Origin: Rehmannia glutinosa
Taxonomy: Eukaryota > Streptophyta > Magnoliopsida > Lamiales > Orobanchaceae
Length of the DNA stretch: 64,000 nucleotides
Direction: 5' to 3'
Assembly: GCA_016081115.2 (NCBI GenBank)
Contig: CM071930.1
Location: forward strand, 41,887,335 to 41,951,334
This document shows, in pieces, positions 49,116-61,687 of the stretch. The notes below the pieces were generated by a model. That model did no database searches. It was not told where the DNA came from and saw only the letters and a list, made by a program, of their open reading frames with translations. The translations under genes were made by a program, and so were the position numbers. Position 1 is the stretch's first letter; every line of letters begins with the position of its first letter.

Positions 49116-49226
49116 GGTTGGTTCATTGAGCCTTCCGCACCGTTCTTGAACTAGATCTCCAAATTTTTCAAAGCTTGTTTTAGTACTCAATCTTTCAATA
49201 CTCCTTTACTCAGCAAAGTTATTATC

Positions 49227-51375
49227 ATGGAAGCAAATTTGACACGCATCCCTATGTTCACAATTGAAGAATTTGATGATTGGAAAATTCGCATGCAGGC
49301 TCATCTATCATCATTACACGATGAGATGTGGATAGTGATAGAGGATGGGCCTCTGGCAAATTTTAAAAGTGAACACACTGTAAGAAGAGTCAAGAATTTG
49401 AAGGTGAAGAGGATGTTGCTCTAGACCACCATGGTTGAAACACCAAGAAGTTGAATGGACAAATGATGACAGAAAAGATATAACTTGGACAATGTGGCCA
49501 AGGACATTCTTTACAAAACCTTGGACAAAGTTATGTTCAACAAAGTCAAATCATCCAAAACGGCTAAAGAAATCTGGGACAAGCTAACATTGATTTGTGA
49601 AGGCTCGTGAGCAAATCAAGGAAAATAAACTATCGGTTCTTTGTCTAAATTTGAGAATTTTAAAATGCTCGCGGAGAGACCTTGGATCAACCGGATGCTC
49701 GGTTCACAAAAATTACTAACGAGCTATCTGCACTCGGAAAAGAATATACACATAAGAAATGTGTATGAAGATTCTAAGAAGTCTCCCACCGAATGGGAAC
49801 CAAGGTCATGGCACCGAGAGACATTCCATGGACCTATCCAAGACATCCAATCATGAGTGTTCTCGGATCTCAAAGCCTACGAATTTGAGGTGAGAAGAAA
49901 AAGACCAGAGGAGACAAATGTGCCCAAAACAAATGCTCTAATTGTTAAGATGGCAAAAGAGCCGAGGTCAAAAGTCATTGACCAACAGAAATAGCCCCGA
50001 TGGTTAAAAGGTTTAACAAGTTCTTCAATAAGAACTACAAGAGAGGCAAGGGTGAATCCTCCGAGAAGACACTCGGCTCCTCCAAGTCTATGGAAGACAA
50101 AGTCAACCAAGAGAGCGAGCATCAAAAAGTTGAATATCAAAGAGCCGATAATCCAAGAATGGAAAGAGCGATCAAAAGGTTGAAAATCTATCTTTGAACC
50201 GCAGCTATGACAACCAGGTCACTATGCCATTGATTGTCCATATCCTGTAGTCAACAAATACAGAATGAAGAGGAAAGAAAGGTCTTGAGAGAAAGAAGAC
50301 ATGAAAAGAAAAAGGCAATGTTGGCTGCAGAGACTGGCCGAGACAACCAAGTCAATAGACAAATGATTTAGAGAGTAGTGAAGTGACTACTCAAGTGACT
50401 CAAGAAGAAGCCTTGATCTATTTGATGGCCAAGGAACAAGACCGACCTGACCAAGAAGATGAGAGGTACACTCTAATTCATCACACTCGATTCTAGTGAT
50501 AGTGATCATGACACACACACTTCATCACCCACTCGATCTTTATGATTCATTAGGAAAAATGATGAAAGACTTTGAACACATTAAATCCTCACACACACTA
50601 AATGAGGAAAACAACCTACTCAAAAGCAAAAATCTCAAATTTGACTAAGGAGCCGAGTACAATAGCCGATGAGAATAAAAGTTTAAAGGCCGAAAATGCT
50701 AAGTTAATAGCGAAATAACTCGCTATAGAAAAGAGGGAGAATGACCTCAAAAATGTGATTGCCTCATTCACTAAGGCATCTAAATCCTTGGATGACCTTA
50801 TTATGAGTCAAAGAGGATGTGGAGACAAAACAAGCTTAGGATTTAATTCCTCTGTGCTATGTCAAGCTCCAAAAGTGATTTTGGAAAAAGGATCTTCAAG
50901 TAATAAAGTATCTCAAAAATCCAAAACTCCAAATAGTGCACACACATTTATTCCAAAGCACAAACACAAGCAAACTGGCCTTGGTTATAAAGGAAAAGGA
51001 AAGTCGCCATTGAGTGTCTTTGAGAGGACAAAGAGAAGAAATCCACCGAGTTCCTCAAAAACTCCAAATAGGAAATACTCTACAAAGAAGAAACAGAGCT
51101 ACCAAAAGCCCCAGAAGTTCTGTAAAAGAAACGCATATGATGGGAATGGTAGAAAGTACCCAAGCCAAGCTGATTGGAACAATGTGAACTATCAGCAAAG
51201 ACCTATGGAATATAAGCCCAAATGGCAAAGGCCTAGAACTCAGGAAATGCCATTCCAAAGGCACAAGAGGTATCATCAGCACACATATGCACCTAGGCAC
51301 TACACTCAGAGATATCACAACTACCCAAATACATCAATTGCTAAAACACACTCACAGGCATACATACAAAAATGA
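49227..51375 (+). pseudogene. Copia gag, copy 2
   Basis: The ATG at 49227 opens MEANLTRIPMFTIEEFDDWK, then MQAHLSSLHDEMW, the conserved N-terminal gag start. The frame is lost at about 49424. Pieces of the UBN2-type core follow (49500-49900), then the knuckle remnant GHYAIDCPYP near 50215-50245. A long open frame (50755-51375) has FTKASKSLDDLIMSQR, then GLGYKGKGK, and a strongly basic Tyr/Gln/Arg-rich tail that precedes the protease. The same order is seen in copy 1. Confidence 0.83.
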
Positions 51376-54300
51376 CAGCTGTATGAACCTAGAACCCCCA
51401 ACCAATTTTTCAAAGTTAATTATGATTATGGCACTGATAGATGGCAACCTCTTAGAGTCAAATCATTTGGCTATAGGCTGGTTGGATCATCTTATAATAC
51501 TAACCCCTCAGACCTGCATAAGTATGGGTACCTAAAACTTAATTTCCTTGATTGCAGGTTCAAGGAACAGCTGAGTGCCAAGGAACCTGGTACATGGATA
51601 ATGGCTGTTCCAGGCACATGACAGGTAACAAGAAAAATCTATCAAAATTCAGGGAAGTCAGAGGTGCAAAAGTCATATTTGGAGGAAATGAAGCTCCAGG
51701 AGAAATAAGAGGAACTGGATCCATCAAGAAAAATGGATTAGAAATCACAGATGTTGCATATGTTGAAGGACTCAAATTCAATCTGCTAAGTATTAGCCAA
51801 CTCTGTGACAAAGGCTACAATGTTGGATTCAACATGGGTATATGCCAAATCAAGGACATCAATCCAATGAGGTTGTGTTGCAAGGATGCAGACAAAAAGA
51901 ACATGTATGTGGTAGATTGGCCAACCGCAACACCAAGCACTTGTCTACTAGCAAAGAGCACAATCAATCAAGTTGGATGTGGCACAAAAAGTGAGTCACC
52001 CGAATTTCAAAACAATTAACAAGCTTGCCGAAGCGATCTTGTAGAAGGACTTCCAAACTCAAGATACAAGAAGGAAAGTTTATGTGATGCATGCCGATGG
52101 GAAAGCAAATCAAATCATCATTCAAAGAAAAGACATGTCCATCTTCAACAAGAATATTGCACCGCCACATATGGATCTATTTGGTCCATTGAACCAGCTA
52201 GCATAAGTGGGAAGAAATACACCTTGGTGGTAGTAGATGACTACTCAAGATATACATGGACAATATTCATGTGTAAGAAGAAAGAAACTCTGCAAAACTA
52301 CCACAACTCGATGAAAAGAATCCAAAATGAGAAGAGTCAAACCATTATCAAAATAAGATCTCGACAGAGGAACCGAGTTTGTCAATAGTATAATCACTCA
52401 AGATCTTGTATTGAAAATGGTATTGGTCATGAATTATCTCAAGCAAGGACTCCACAACAAAATGGAGTTGCGAAAAGAAGGAAAGAACTCTTAAAGAAGC
52501 AAAAGGACCATGTTAGTCAAGTAGGGCTACCTAAACGATTTTGGGTGAAGCAATAAACACAAAGATGCTATACTCAAAATAGATGCATGATAAACAGACA
52601 AACAAAAAGACTCCCTATGAGATTTGGACAGGAGAAAGCCAAATGTTGCATATTTTAGAATATTTGGATGCAAATGCTTCATCCATAACAATGGCAAAGA
52701 CAATTTAAAGGCTTTTGATGCTAAAGCTGATGAAGGTATCTTCTTGGGATACTCAGCTGAAATCAAAGCCTACAGAGTACTCAATAAGAGGACTATGGTT
52801 ACAGAGGAATCCATTCATGTGGTGTTTGATGAGCAAAATGTAAATGGAGAAGACATTGAAGAGTCACCGATAAGTCAATCAACCAACCATGCGAGAAGAG
52901 TCCCTATGTCAAGGTCAAGCCGGAATTATAAACCCAGATGAAGATGAGATAGCTGAGTCTCAAAAACAGTTGGAAAACCTGCAGCTAAGTGATGATGAGA
53001 GAGCTGATCAAATCAACACAACTGCAAGACGACTGAATCCAGCTAACTTACTCCAACCTGATGTAAGATAGCTGAGAGACCATCCACCAGAACCAGTCAT
53101 TGGAGATGTAAGAGAAGGTGTCAATACGAGATCCAGAGCTCAACAAGAAGCAATGTTCACATGCTTTATCTCACAAATAGAGCCTAACGATGTGTCACAA
53201 GCATTGGATGACACACATTGAATCAAGCCATGCAAGAAGAACTGAATCAGTTTGAAAGAAATAAAGTGTGGGAATTGGTTCAAAGACCTACCCATCAAAA
53301 TGTTATTGGCACTAAATGGGTATTCAGAAACAAGATGAATGAGGAAGGTTCTGTGGTAAGAAACAAAACAAGATTGGTAGCCAAAGGATATTGCCAAGAA
53401 GAAGGGATAGATTTTGATGAAACATTTGCTCTTGTGGCAAGATTGGAAGCCATAAGGATGTTTCTTGCCTATGCAGCTCACAAGAACTTTATTGTATATC
53501 AAATGGATGTAAATAGTGCATTTCTTAATGGTTTATTGGAAAAAGAAGTTTATGTTGAACAACCTCCAGGATTTGAGCAGAAGACTCTTGGAGATAAAGT
53601 ATACAAACTCAAGAAAGCTCTATATGGGTTGAATCAGGCACCTAGAGCATGGTATCATACACTGTCACAATTCTTGACTGGGAACGGATTCACAAAAGGC
53701 AAAGTGGAAAGAACACTCTTCAGAATTCAAGATTGGAAGAGTATATTGCTTGTTCAAATATATGTAGATGATATCATCTTTGGATCCACAAACAAAGAGC
53801 TGTGTGATAAATTTTCAAATCTTATGCAAAGCAAATTCGAAATGAGCATGATGGGAGAGTTGACATTCTTCCTTGGACTCCAAGAAACAAATGAAGGATG
53901 GAACCTTCATAAGTCGACAAAATACACCGAGATTTAATGAAGAAATTTGGTATGGAAGAGTCTTCTCGTGAAAATACCAATGAATACATCGACCAAAATG
54001 GATATGGATGCGGATGGCAAGCCTCAGAGATCAAACAAGATACAAAGCACTTATTGGATCATTGCTCTATCTCACAAAGAAGCGTGCCGGACATCACCTT
54101 TGTTGTAGATGTATGTGCAAGATTTCAATCTGCTCCAAAAGAAAGCCACATGATCGCAAAAATGCAAGAGGATCTTGAGATATTTGAAAGGAAGCCAAGA
54201 AGTTGGCTTATGGTATCCAAAGAAAGGTGGATTCAAGCTAATTGGTTATTCGGACTCGACTACGCTAGATGTAGAGTTGACAGAAGAGCACCTCGGCACA

Positions 54301-54700
54301 TGTCAAATGCTTGGAAATAGGCTAATTTCCTGGTTTAGCAAAAAGCAAAATTCAATAGCCACCTCTACAAAGCAAAAATACATAGTCATGGCAAAATTGT
54401 TTGCCCAAGTCTTATGGATGAGACAAAGAAATGAGAGATTATGAAGTTGAAGAAAAGGAAATTCCAATCATGTGTGATAACACAAGTGCAATTGCAATCA
54501 CTCAAAATCCTGTATTGCACTCAAGAACAAAGCACATTGATGTCAGATATCACTTCATAAGAGATCATGTTGAAAAGAAGGACATCACCTTGGAATATAT
54601 CTCAACTGATAAGCAATTAGCTGACATATTCACAAAACCATTATGTGAGTTAAGATTTGAAGAACTCAAGCATGAGTTAGGGTTAATTGAGCTGAGTTGA
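51376..54700 (+). pseudogene. Copia pol, copy 2
   Basis: Protease: the active site reads DNG (51597-51605) where copy 1 has DSG, so the catalytic motif is altered. Gag-pre-integrase: FNLLSISQLCDKGYNVGF. Integrase: fragments incl. VVVDDYSRYTW (52226-52262), the DNA-binding side at 52600-52800. RT: 53218-53937 is one open frame of 239 codons ([53 protein letters not shown] with YVDD at 53761-53772, ELTFFLGLQ). RNase H: CDNTSAIAITQNP, then DKQLADIFTKPL, end at 54700. Frameshifts break integrase and the RT-RNase H join. Confidence 0.88.
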
Positions 54701-55000
54701 CACTCAGAAGACTCAAAGAAAAGAGATGAAACATGAAAAGAGGAAAAAGAGTCAATTCGTAATTCAATTGCTAAGTGAATCGATCAGATCGGAAAGTCAC
54801 CAGACGAAAGTTAGGCGTCGATGAGTCACTAGGAGAGGAGTGAGAAGAAGGATTGAATCAGCTAAGGAGTAAGCTGAGTCATTTATGAGCAAAGTGACAA
54901 AAACGCGATCGTTTTTACTTAGCGGGAATGTTTTTATGAATGACATCAGCATAATTATGACGTGTACAGTCAAAAGCTGCACACCAAGCTTATGATTGGA

Positions 55001-55007
55001 TATAAAT
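55001..55007 (+). promoter_or_regulatory. Internal TATA box before third coding region, copy 2
   Basis: TATAAAT in ATTGGATATAAATGCTGCCG, 255 bp before ATG 55256. A TGACGTGT motif lies about 40 bp upstream (54958-54965). A CT-rich leader (55128-55175) lies downstream. Confidence 0.5.
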
Positions 55008-55255
55008 GCTGCCGCATTAATTGCGAGAAATTAAATGTAAATCGGCGTGCAAGATCTAAGCCGTTGATTTTGATCAAATTTCAAAAACCACCCGAACGTC
55101 CTTTCATGAACCATACTTAAACCATTTCGTCCGTTTCTCTCTCACTTTACCAAAAACTGTTCATCTCTCTCTCGAAAGCAAAAGCAAAATTTTCTCCCAA
55201 AACCCTATCAATCCTCAGATCATTTTCTAAGTCTCGTTCGGTAAAACACTGAGAA

Positions 55256-58200
55256 ATGGCACCCACTCATGATTTTGTCAAGCTAGGAAAGCAAATCCAC
55301 ACAGGGTCTACTGTGGATTTCGATGGTATCGTTAAACAGGGGTCCGACGACACCCTAGTGAAGAAGATTGCTGAGAAATTGGAAACGTCTGGGCTGAAAC
55401 CGTTTCTGACGTTGGTGTTTCCGATGACCTATGTGGAAGAGGTCGCACAGTTCTACGTGAACGCTGAAGTTCATGATGAAGGCATCAAGTCCTCTGTTCA
55501 CGGAACATAGTTCACCATCACTGCCAAGGATTTGGCTGAACACTGCTTGTTGCCGGAGGAAGGAGTACCCAAGATTCATGAAGCTGAGGTTGACCTGACT
55601 GCTGCTTGGAAGGAAGTAGCCAAGTCCGACTATGCTGCAAAAGTGGTCTACACAACCAACAAGAGGTCACGAAAGAGGACTACCACAAATTGGCTTGGAC
55701 ATGTTGCCAAATGCATAGACATCAAATTTGGCGGCTTTGACCAAATTGCCTAAAGCTAAGTGATCGTAATGGCTGCGATCCTTGAAGAAAAGAAGGTGAA
55801 TTGGGCTGAGTTTGTCTACAGCAGACTCTGCCAGAATGTTGGGAACAAATCCTTCAAGGAGGATGGAACGTTTGGAGGTTCCCTAGGATACGGCCTGGTG
55901 ATTGGCCTGCTGATGGAAGCAAAAGGAGTCCCTCTTTGACATGGAAAGGCGTTCCATGTGAATAAGAGGATGTTTCGATCAAACCTCTCTGCGCACGAAG
56001 AGAGCATACGCCAAGAGGGCGACACGAGTGAGGGGGAATCACCGACCCTCGAAGATACAAACTGCCTCTCCTCTACTCCAAAGAAGAAGGCTGCCCTGCA
56101 AATGCTAAAAAAGATCAAGCCCCTGTTCTGCAACAAAGAAAAAGAAATCGCTCCCGCCCCTGCACCGAGTCACCCGCCCCGCAGCCGTGTCTCCCGCCTC
56201 GTAGCCGCAATGGAGAAGGAACCATTAATCCCTTCTCCAAGAATCAAGAAGAAGAGGATCGCCACAACAAGGAAGGCAAAATGCCTTAAGACATCTCGAA
56301 GGCATTCACCTTCAATGAACCGGAGGAAGTGGAGCCGAGATCCTCCGTAAAAACAAAGAGAAGAAGAAGACTTTCCAAGCTCTCCGAGCTTGAGAAGACA
56401 AAATGAGTCCGCCACTCACCGGAGAAGATACTCGAGACTGCCGGAGAAGTAGAGTCTCCGTAAGTGATCGATGAAACGGCCAAGTCTGCTGAGGCCGATC
56501 AGCAGAGGCAAGTCGAGACCCACTGAGAAAACAACCGAGGAACAAGGAATGGCTGAGACAACCGAATCACCTATTGATAGGGTTGTTTCTCCACCTTTAA
56601 CAGAGGCCACTGAGGGTGTCGAGCAACGAAGTCTGCTACCCCTAATCCCTGGAAACGAGAGCCAGCAAGAGAATGATGAAGACGATGTAATCATGTACTC
56701 TCCATTGTATCCGACATCCAAAATCGTCTCATGAGAGTGGAGAAAATGGAAGCCGAGTCTATCCAGAGTGCGGTTTGAAAGTCCGAGTTCATTGCTGAGG
56801 AAGAAGAACTCTTTAGGTTTCTTGAGGTGGACACAGTGCTGCAAGCCCTTGACGAGGATAATTGCATTAATATACTACAGATTCGAAAAGAAAACGAACG
56901 GGCTAGAGCAAATGAGGACGCAGAGGCACGTGAGAAGGCCAAAGATCTGCCCCTCACCGCACCACCGATCATACACACCCTAACATTGACGCCCTATCGA
57001 AAGTGATGAGGATCTAGACCTGTTGTCGCCACGGAAAGAATTGCAAATGCAGCAAGCAATGCAAGAATCCAGAATACTTCATGAGCAAAGAATGATGGAG
57101 GGACCAGGAGAGTCCTCCAAATCACAGATGGAGATAGACCCTATGGGAGTGGTGCAGCATATTGCCACTGTTGTCGCTGCCACCACCTCCCCAGCTCATT
57201 CGGAGGAAGGTGTTAAGGGAACTAGCGATGAAACTGGGATTTTGGGGACCCCATTGAGCCAACCCCTAATAAAGGTGTCTCACCACCTGCCCCAACGGCT
57301 GAATAATCAGTGGGAACAACCGGAGTCTGGAGACGAGTGACCCCATTCCAAGTCACTCACCGTGTGCTAGGCCGAGGGGGAAACTCCTTCCACCTGCAGC
57401 AAGGTCGGAGGATGCTTTGCAGCCGACTCTCCACAATGAATCTCGGAGGCGAAGTGGAGAAGGAACAACCACATAATACACAAAGAGTTGTCATCAACGA
57501 GGCTCGCATGCAGATTGAGACTGTCTCGGTGAGGTGCCAACCGCTCTACAAAGCCAATGATGCTCGCTGATGCAATCGAGGCACATGAAGGAACCGCCCG
57601 GGAGTTAAGACTGGGCGATGAAAGTGCAATCCATGGAGTTGAGCCTCCAATGGATGCCACCTTAGAAGACCCCCAGGACCGACACCATCGAAAGGGATGT
57701 CCAGGCCTCACTGCAGCTTGAGACTGCAGGAGGTAATGACGGCCAACAAGAGGTTGAGACTTCCCGGGTAGAGAAAACCGCCTGAGAACATCCCTCCTGC
57801 TATCATTGATCCATTAGAAAAGGAGATAAGTGCTCTTCACGATTCCCAGGATAATCCTGATGTAACCTTTCTGGGATCGGAAGGAGACGATGAAGCTGAG
57901 TCATCTCCGGTGACTGTTCCAAAAGACTCACCGAGGATGTTCCAACCACGAGTAAGTCGACCTCAAGACTACTCGCTCGCCAAACATTCAACTTTGATGA
58001 TGAGCCACCCATGGAAATCTCATCATCGTCCGATGATGCTTCGATAAGGCCGAGGACCACCAACTAATTTGGAAAAACCAACGAGACCGACGAAGTTGTT
58101 GAGACAAACAGGCTCAACAAGCTGGGTCGACGTCACAATGCACCACAACAAACAGAGTCCACTCGCGCAGGCTCCCCAAGCTGCAGCAGATTCGACTACA

Positions 58201-59903
58201 CAATGGACTTCACGAGCACCACTTATCATTGAACAGATTCCAGTTGCCCATGATGATCCTATCGTAGAATCATTTCCCTTATCTCTGGAGGTACCTGACC
58301 TCCTTGAAGAATCAGCTAAAGATCGTGAGCGCTTCCACAGACCTGATCCTATTATTCCATCGACACCATTGTTCCAAATTGACTATGACTTTGACGCCGC
58401 TTGGACGTCACCAAAACATAGGTGACAAATGGGTTAGGGGACGTATTCAAAGCCTTATTTGCTTTGAGATAAAAAAATGGAAAGGGAAAGCACCAGCCTC
58501 ACCGGACATGAGGTCGATAACATGGACGCCAACCTTATCGCTGATTTGAGAGGCATAATAGTCGATCCGTGAGTGGTGGCAATAGCAAAGAAACAATGCG
58601 TGTGGAACAAGCTCGATATTTCAGACATTGTTCAACAAGTTGTTAGTCCTCAAGGGTGAGAATGCTGATGCAAAGACAAAATTGCAAGAGCACATTGAAC
58701 AAATTCTTGAATCTCATACTATAGAGATAAAGTCTGCGTGAACATAATAAGAACGAGCTCCCGTGCATGGGAAGAGAATATGGATCGAAAATTCGATCTC
58801 TCATGGCATGCGATGAAGTTGTTAGCAAAATGAATCCAACGCCACCCGCTCGAGTTCCGTGCGGCTTACTCCGCAGCCAGATTCGACGAGAACTCAACTA
58901 TCAGCAGACTACACTTCTTGCTTGCTAGCTTGTTTCCAGGGGTTCCTCTCTCATTTGATGATGCCAAAAAAGGGGGAAGAGGAATACCTAAAGGCGCGAA
59001 GGGTTCTCAAGTTGAGAAGGAGGAAGCAAATGTGAAAGGGAAAGACAACCGAGGAAGTAATAAGAGAAAAGAAAGGGAAGTCTTGAGGGGAAAGGTTCGA
59101 AAGATGTGACCTTGATGATCGCTAAAACCCCTCAACAAGGTCTTGTCACACTGATATTATCAAGAACTCCCAATGACTCGCCACTCCAACACTGCTTTGT
59201 ACCTATGGTTGAAAAGAGAAAGACAGTTGAAGCAGTGGAGAAGGAAGTGGAAGGAAGGAAGGATGCCCGAGGTATTGATTTTCTGAAACAACATGGAGGC
59301 ATTCCAGCAGACAAAGACACCTATGCCATTTCGATGCCGGAACCAGCCAAGATCGTTGATGAATTCAAAACGCCGCATCCCCGAGGGTACTTCGCAAATA
59401 TGTCTATGGCTCAAGCCTGGGATTTGTACTGGGAAAAGGGTCTCACACTATATGAAGAAGCTGACAGGTAGCAGACTACTGGCAGTCACTCGGTTGGTCA
59501 CTCTGCTAGTCACTCAGCTAGGAAAAAGAAGACCCCAGTACAGTACATGCCCAGAGGAAAAGGAAGAAGCAGAGGTGGAGGAAGAGGTTTCAGACCTAGA
59601 CCTCTGCCTAAAAATATTGAGTATATAGATCCAGGAAAGAAAGGAGGGATTTATTGGGCTGGATTCGACGAAGTAGCCAACCTGCAAGTGGCTAAGAACA
59701 ATGCTGAGTATGTGAAGAGAATTGAAGAGGAAAATAAAAGACAAACTCAGCTATGGGAGGAAAGACAAGAAAGACTGAGAAGAGATGAAGCTGCCAGAAG
59801 GGCGTATGAAAAGAAGAAGGCGGCTGAAGATGAGAAAAAGAGAAGAAGATCAGAAGGTGATAGAGCTGAAGAAGATGAAAGAAGGAGGCAGCGAAGGAGA
59901 TGA
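55256..59903 (+). pseudogene. Third coding region (env-position), copy 2
   Basis: Same gene as 31680-36348. N-terminus: DFVKLGKQIHTGSTVDFDGI, VPMTYVEEVAQFYVN-like segment (FPMTYVEEVAQFYVNAE). Bases 55505-55750 then read FTITAKDLAEHCLLPEEGVP and VDLTAAWKEVAKSDY, which copy 1 has lost. The middle (55950-58900) is charged and Pro/Ser-rich. A late open block, 59106-59471, reads GIDFLKQHGGIPADKDTYAI, then PHPRGYFANMSMAQAWDLYW. The C-terminus (59547-59903) has an Arg/Gly-rich stretch (GRSRGGGRGFRPRP), then IEYIDPGKKGGIYWAGFDEV, then a long Glu/Lys/Arg helix. No membrane segments. Function unknown; the RGG-like and basic tail would suit nucleic-acid binding. Confidence 0.62.
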
Positions 59904-60108
59904 AGTGTTGTTGTCCACCCCTTCGTGTATTTTACTGTGTAAATACATTTTTATCTTTGATACACTTTGTAAACAACTATGTAAAGAACAAGAATGTTAT
60001 GATCAATAAAAAGGATCGATTCTAATCATACATTCTGTGATTCTACATTTGCCTGTATGTATCTTTGCTGTTTAATTATTGATGTATGTTTTAAGTTTTG
60101 GCATCATC

Positions 60109-60121
60109 AAAAAGGGGAAAT
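60109..60121 (+). other. Polypurine tract, copy 2
   Basis: AAAAAGGGGAAAT directly before the 3' LTR. An internal near copy (AAAAAAGGGGGAAG) is at 58966-58979. Confidence 0.83.
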
Positions 60122-61687
60122 TGTTGGGAAATTATTTTGTAGATTTTGATGAATGCCATATAAAACTTAGAATAGAAAGTTGGCACCCCATTTTTGTTGT
60201 AAATTGCATTGTAATAAATAGGGCTGGTCGAGCTGAGTTAAGTCAGCTATACCTGAACATGCAAGAAGACAACTGGAGACTAGAAGGAAGACTCTGCTGT
60301 GAGACAGCTGAGTATGGCAAAGAAGAGAAGATAGGAACTCGACTGAAGGTGCAGCTGAGTAAAGTATCAGTCAAGTCAACTCAAGATAGCCAAGTCTCAA
60401 GTTGAAGTGACAGAAGGATCATCCAATGATTGGAAGCTGACTCGAAGTCGCCTGGGGAAGTCAAGGAAATGCGATCAAGTCGAGATAATCGAAAGAGATC
60501 CGTTGCACGTAAATCAAGAGAAATTACTTAAACAAGTAATACTCCCATACTCTCTTTCTTGAAGTGCTCAGTTCCAGAAGTGTGCAAAAGAAATAAACCA
60601 ATGGGAAGCGCTGCACCTGTGTCAGAACACTGAAAAGCTGAAGAATCATTCATACGAGGAAATGGCACTTCCAAGGACTGCAACAAGACAAGCCAACGAC
60701 CACAAGTGACTTTTAAAAATAAGCCTATCTCTTCAACGGGCAAATTTTTAAAAGATCAGTATAAAAGGCTAGGGAATCACTCTGAGAGTAGGTTACCGAC
60801 CTGAACCACGAACATTGAAGCTAACATTTGAACTGTAACCAAAAATATTCTCAAGTCATTCAGATTAATCCTCAACCCTACATTACGAAGGAAATCAATC
60901 CAACACTCACCTGTGGAGGAAAGACAACTTCAATCAGTTGAAGAGGAAACATTTGAAGAATCAAGGGGTCTACTTTCCACGAGGGATTGTAGAAAGGTTC
61001 AAGGTCGAACCAAGCTTAAGCTAGTTGGAGGGCTTCGTGATCAAATCCAAGGAACTTAAGCAAGTGGGATGTAGTAGCAAGGCAGCTGCCCTGTGAAGAA
61101 GCTGAGTCGTACGAGAAGCCAGCTGTGTGACCAAGGCATCTCCGTGATCGAGTCCCAAAGGATCAAGTCGGATGTGTGATCAAGACTTGTATCTGGATCT
61201 GTTAACCACTCGTATATTGATCAATACTTAGTGGATTCCTCTAGGAGTTGGAGAAGAGAGGAGTAGAAGAATTACCCCATCTTTGAACCTCTACAAAAAC
61301 TTATTGTGTCATTTACATTTCAGCACTTTAATTTCTGCATCCTATTTTTATATTTGCTGATAAATCTGCTATCCAATTGATAATCAACTGATTAAAACTG
61401 AGTATTAAAACAAACTTAACCAAATTCAAGGGTGTTAAGTCTTCCAATAAAACAACTCACAAATAAGTTAAGTCTTTAGTCAAAACAATCGAGTTATTCT
61501 ATCAACAGCATTGATGAGTCGAGTCCGCTGAGTGACTAACTCGATGATTAACTAAATTAGCTGTCCATCAAGGACACAATTGTGAAACATTAACTCTGAA
61601 AATTTGAAAGGACTAATTGGAAAAGTTGTTAAGGTTTATTGAACCCCCCCCTTCTAAACATTACACTCACACCCCTTGGGACCTACA
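60122..61687 (+). repeat. 3' LTR of Sirevirus-like copy 2
   Basis: 1,566 bp; TATAAAAG at 60760-60767; ends GGGACCTACA followed by CTGCT. It keeps CTG/CAG at most sites where the partner LTR is altered. Confidence 0.92.

Larger units (their letters stand above)
47530..61687 (+). mobile_element. Sirevirus-like Copia element, copy 2
   Basis: 14,158 bp with LTRs of 1,572 and 1,566 bp (TGTTGG...CCTACA). The flanks are CTGGT and CTGCT (one mismatch, at a CTG site). Same layout as copy 1: primer-binding site, gag (49227-about 51375), pol (to 54700), TATA-containing gap, third coding region (55256-59903), polypurine tract (60109-60121). It is better preserved than copy 1, especially RT and the 3' region. 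Inserted in CACTA 2. Confidence 0.88.
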
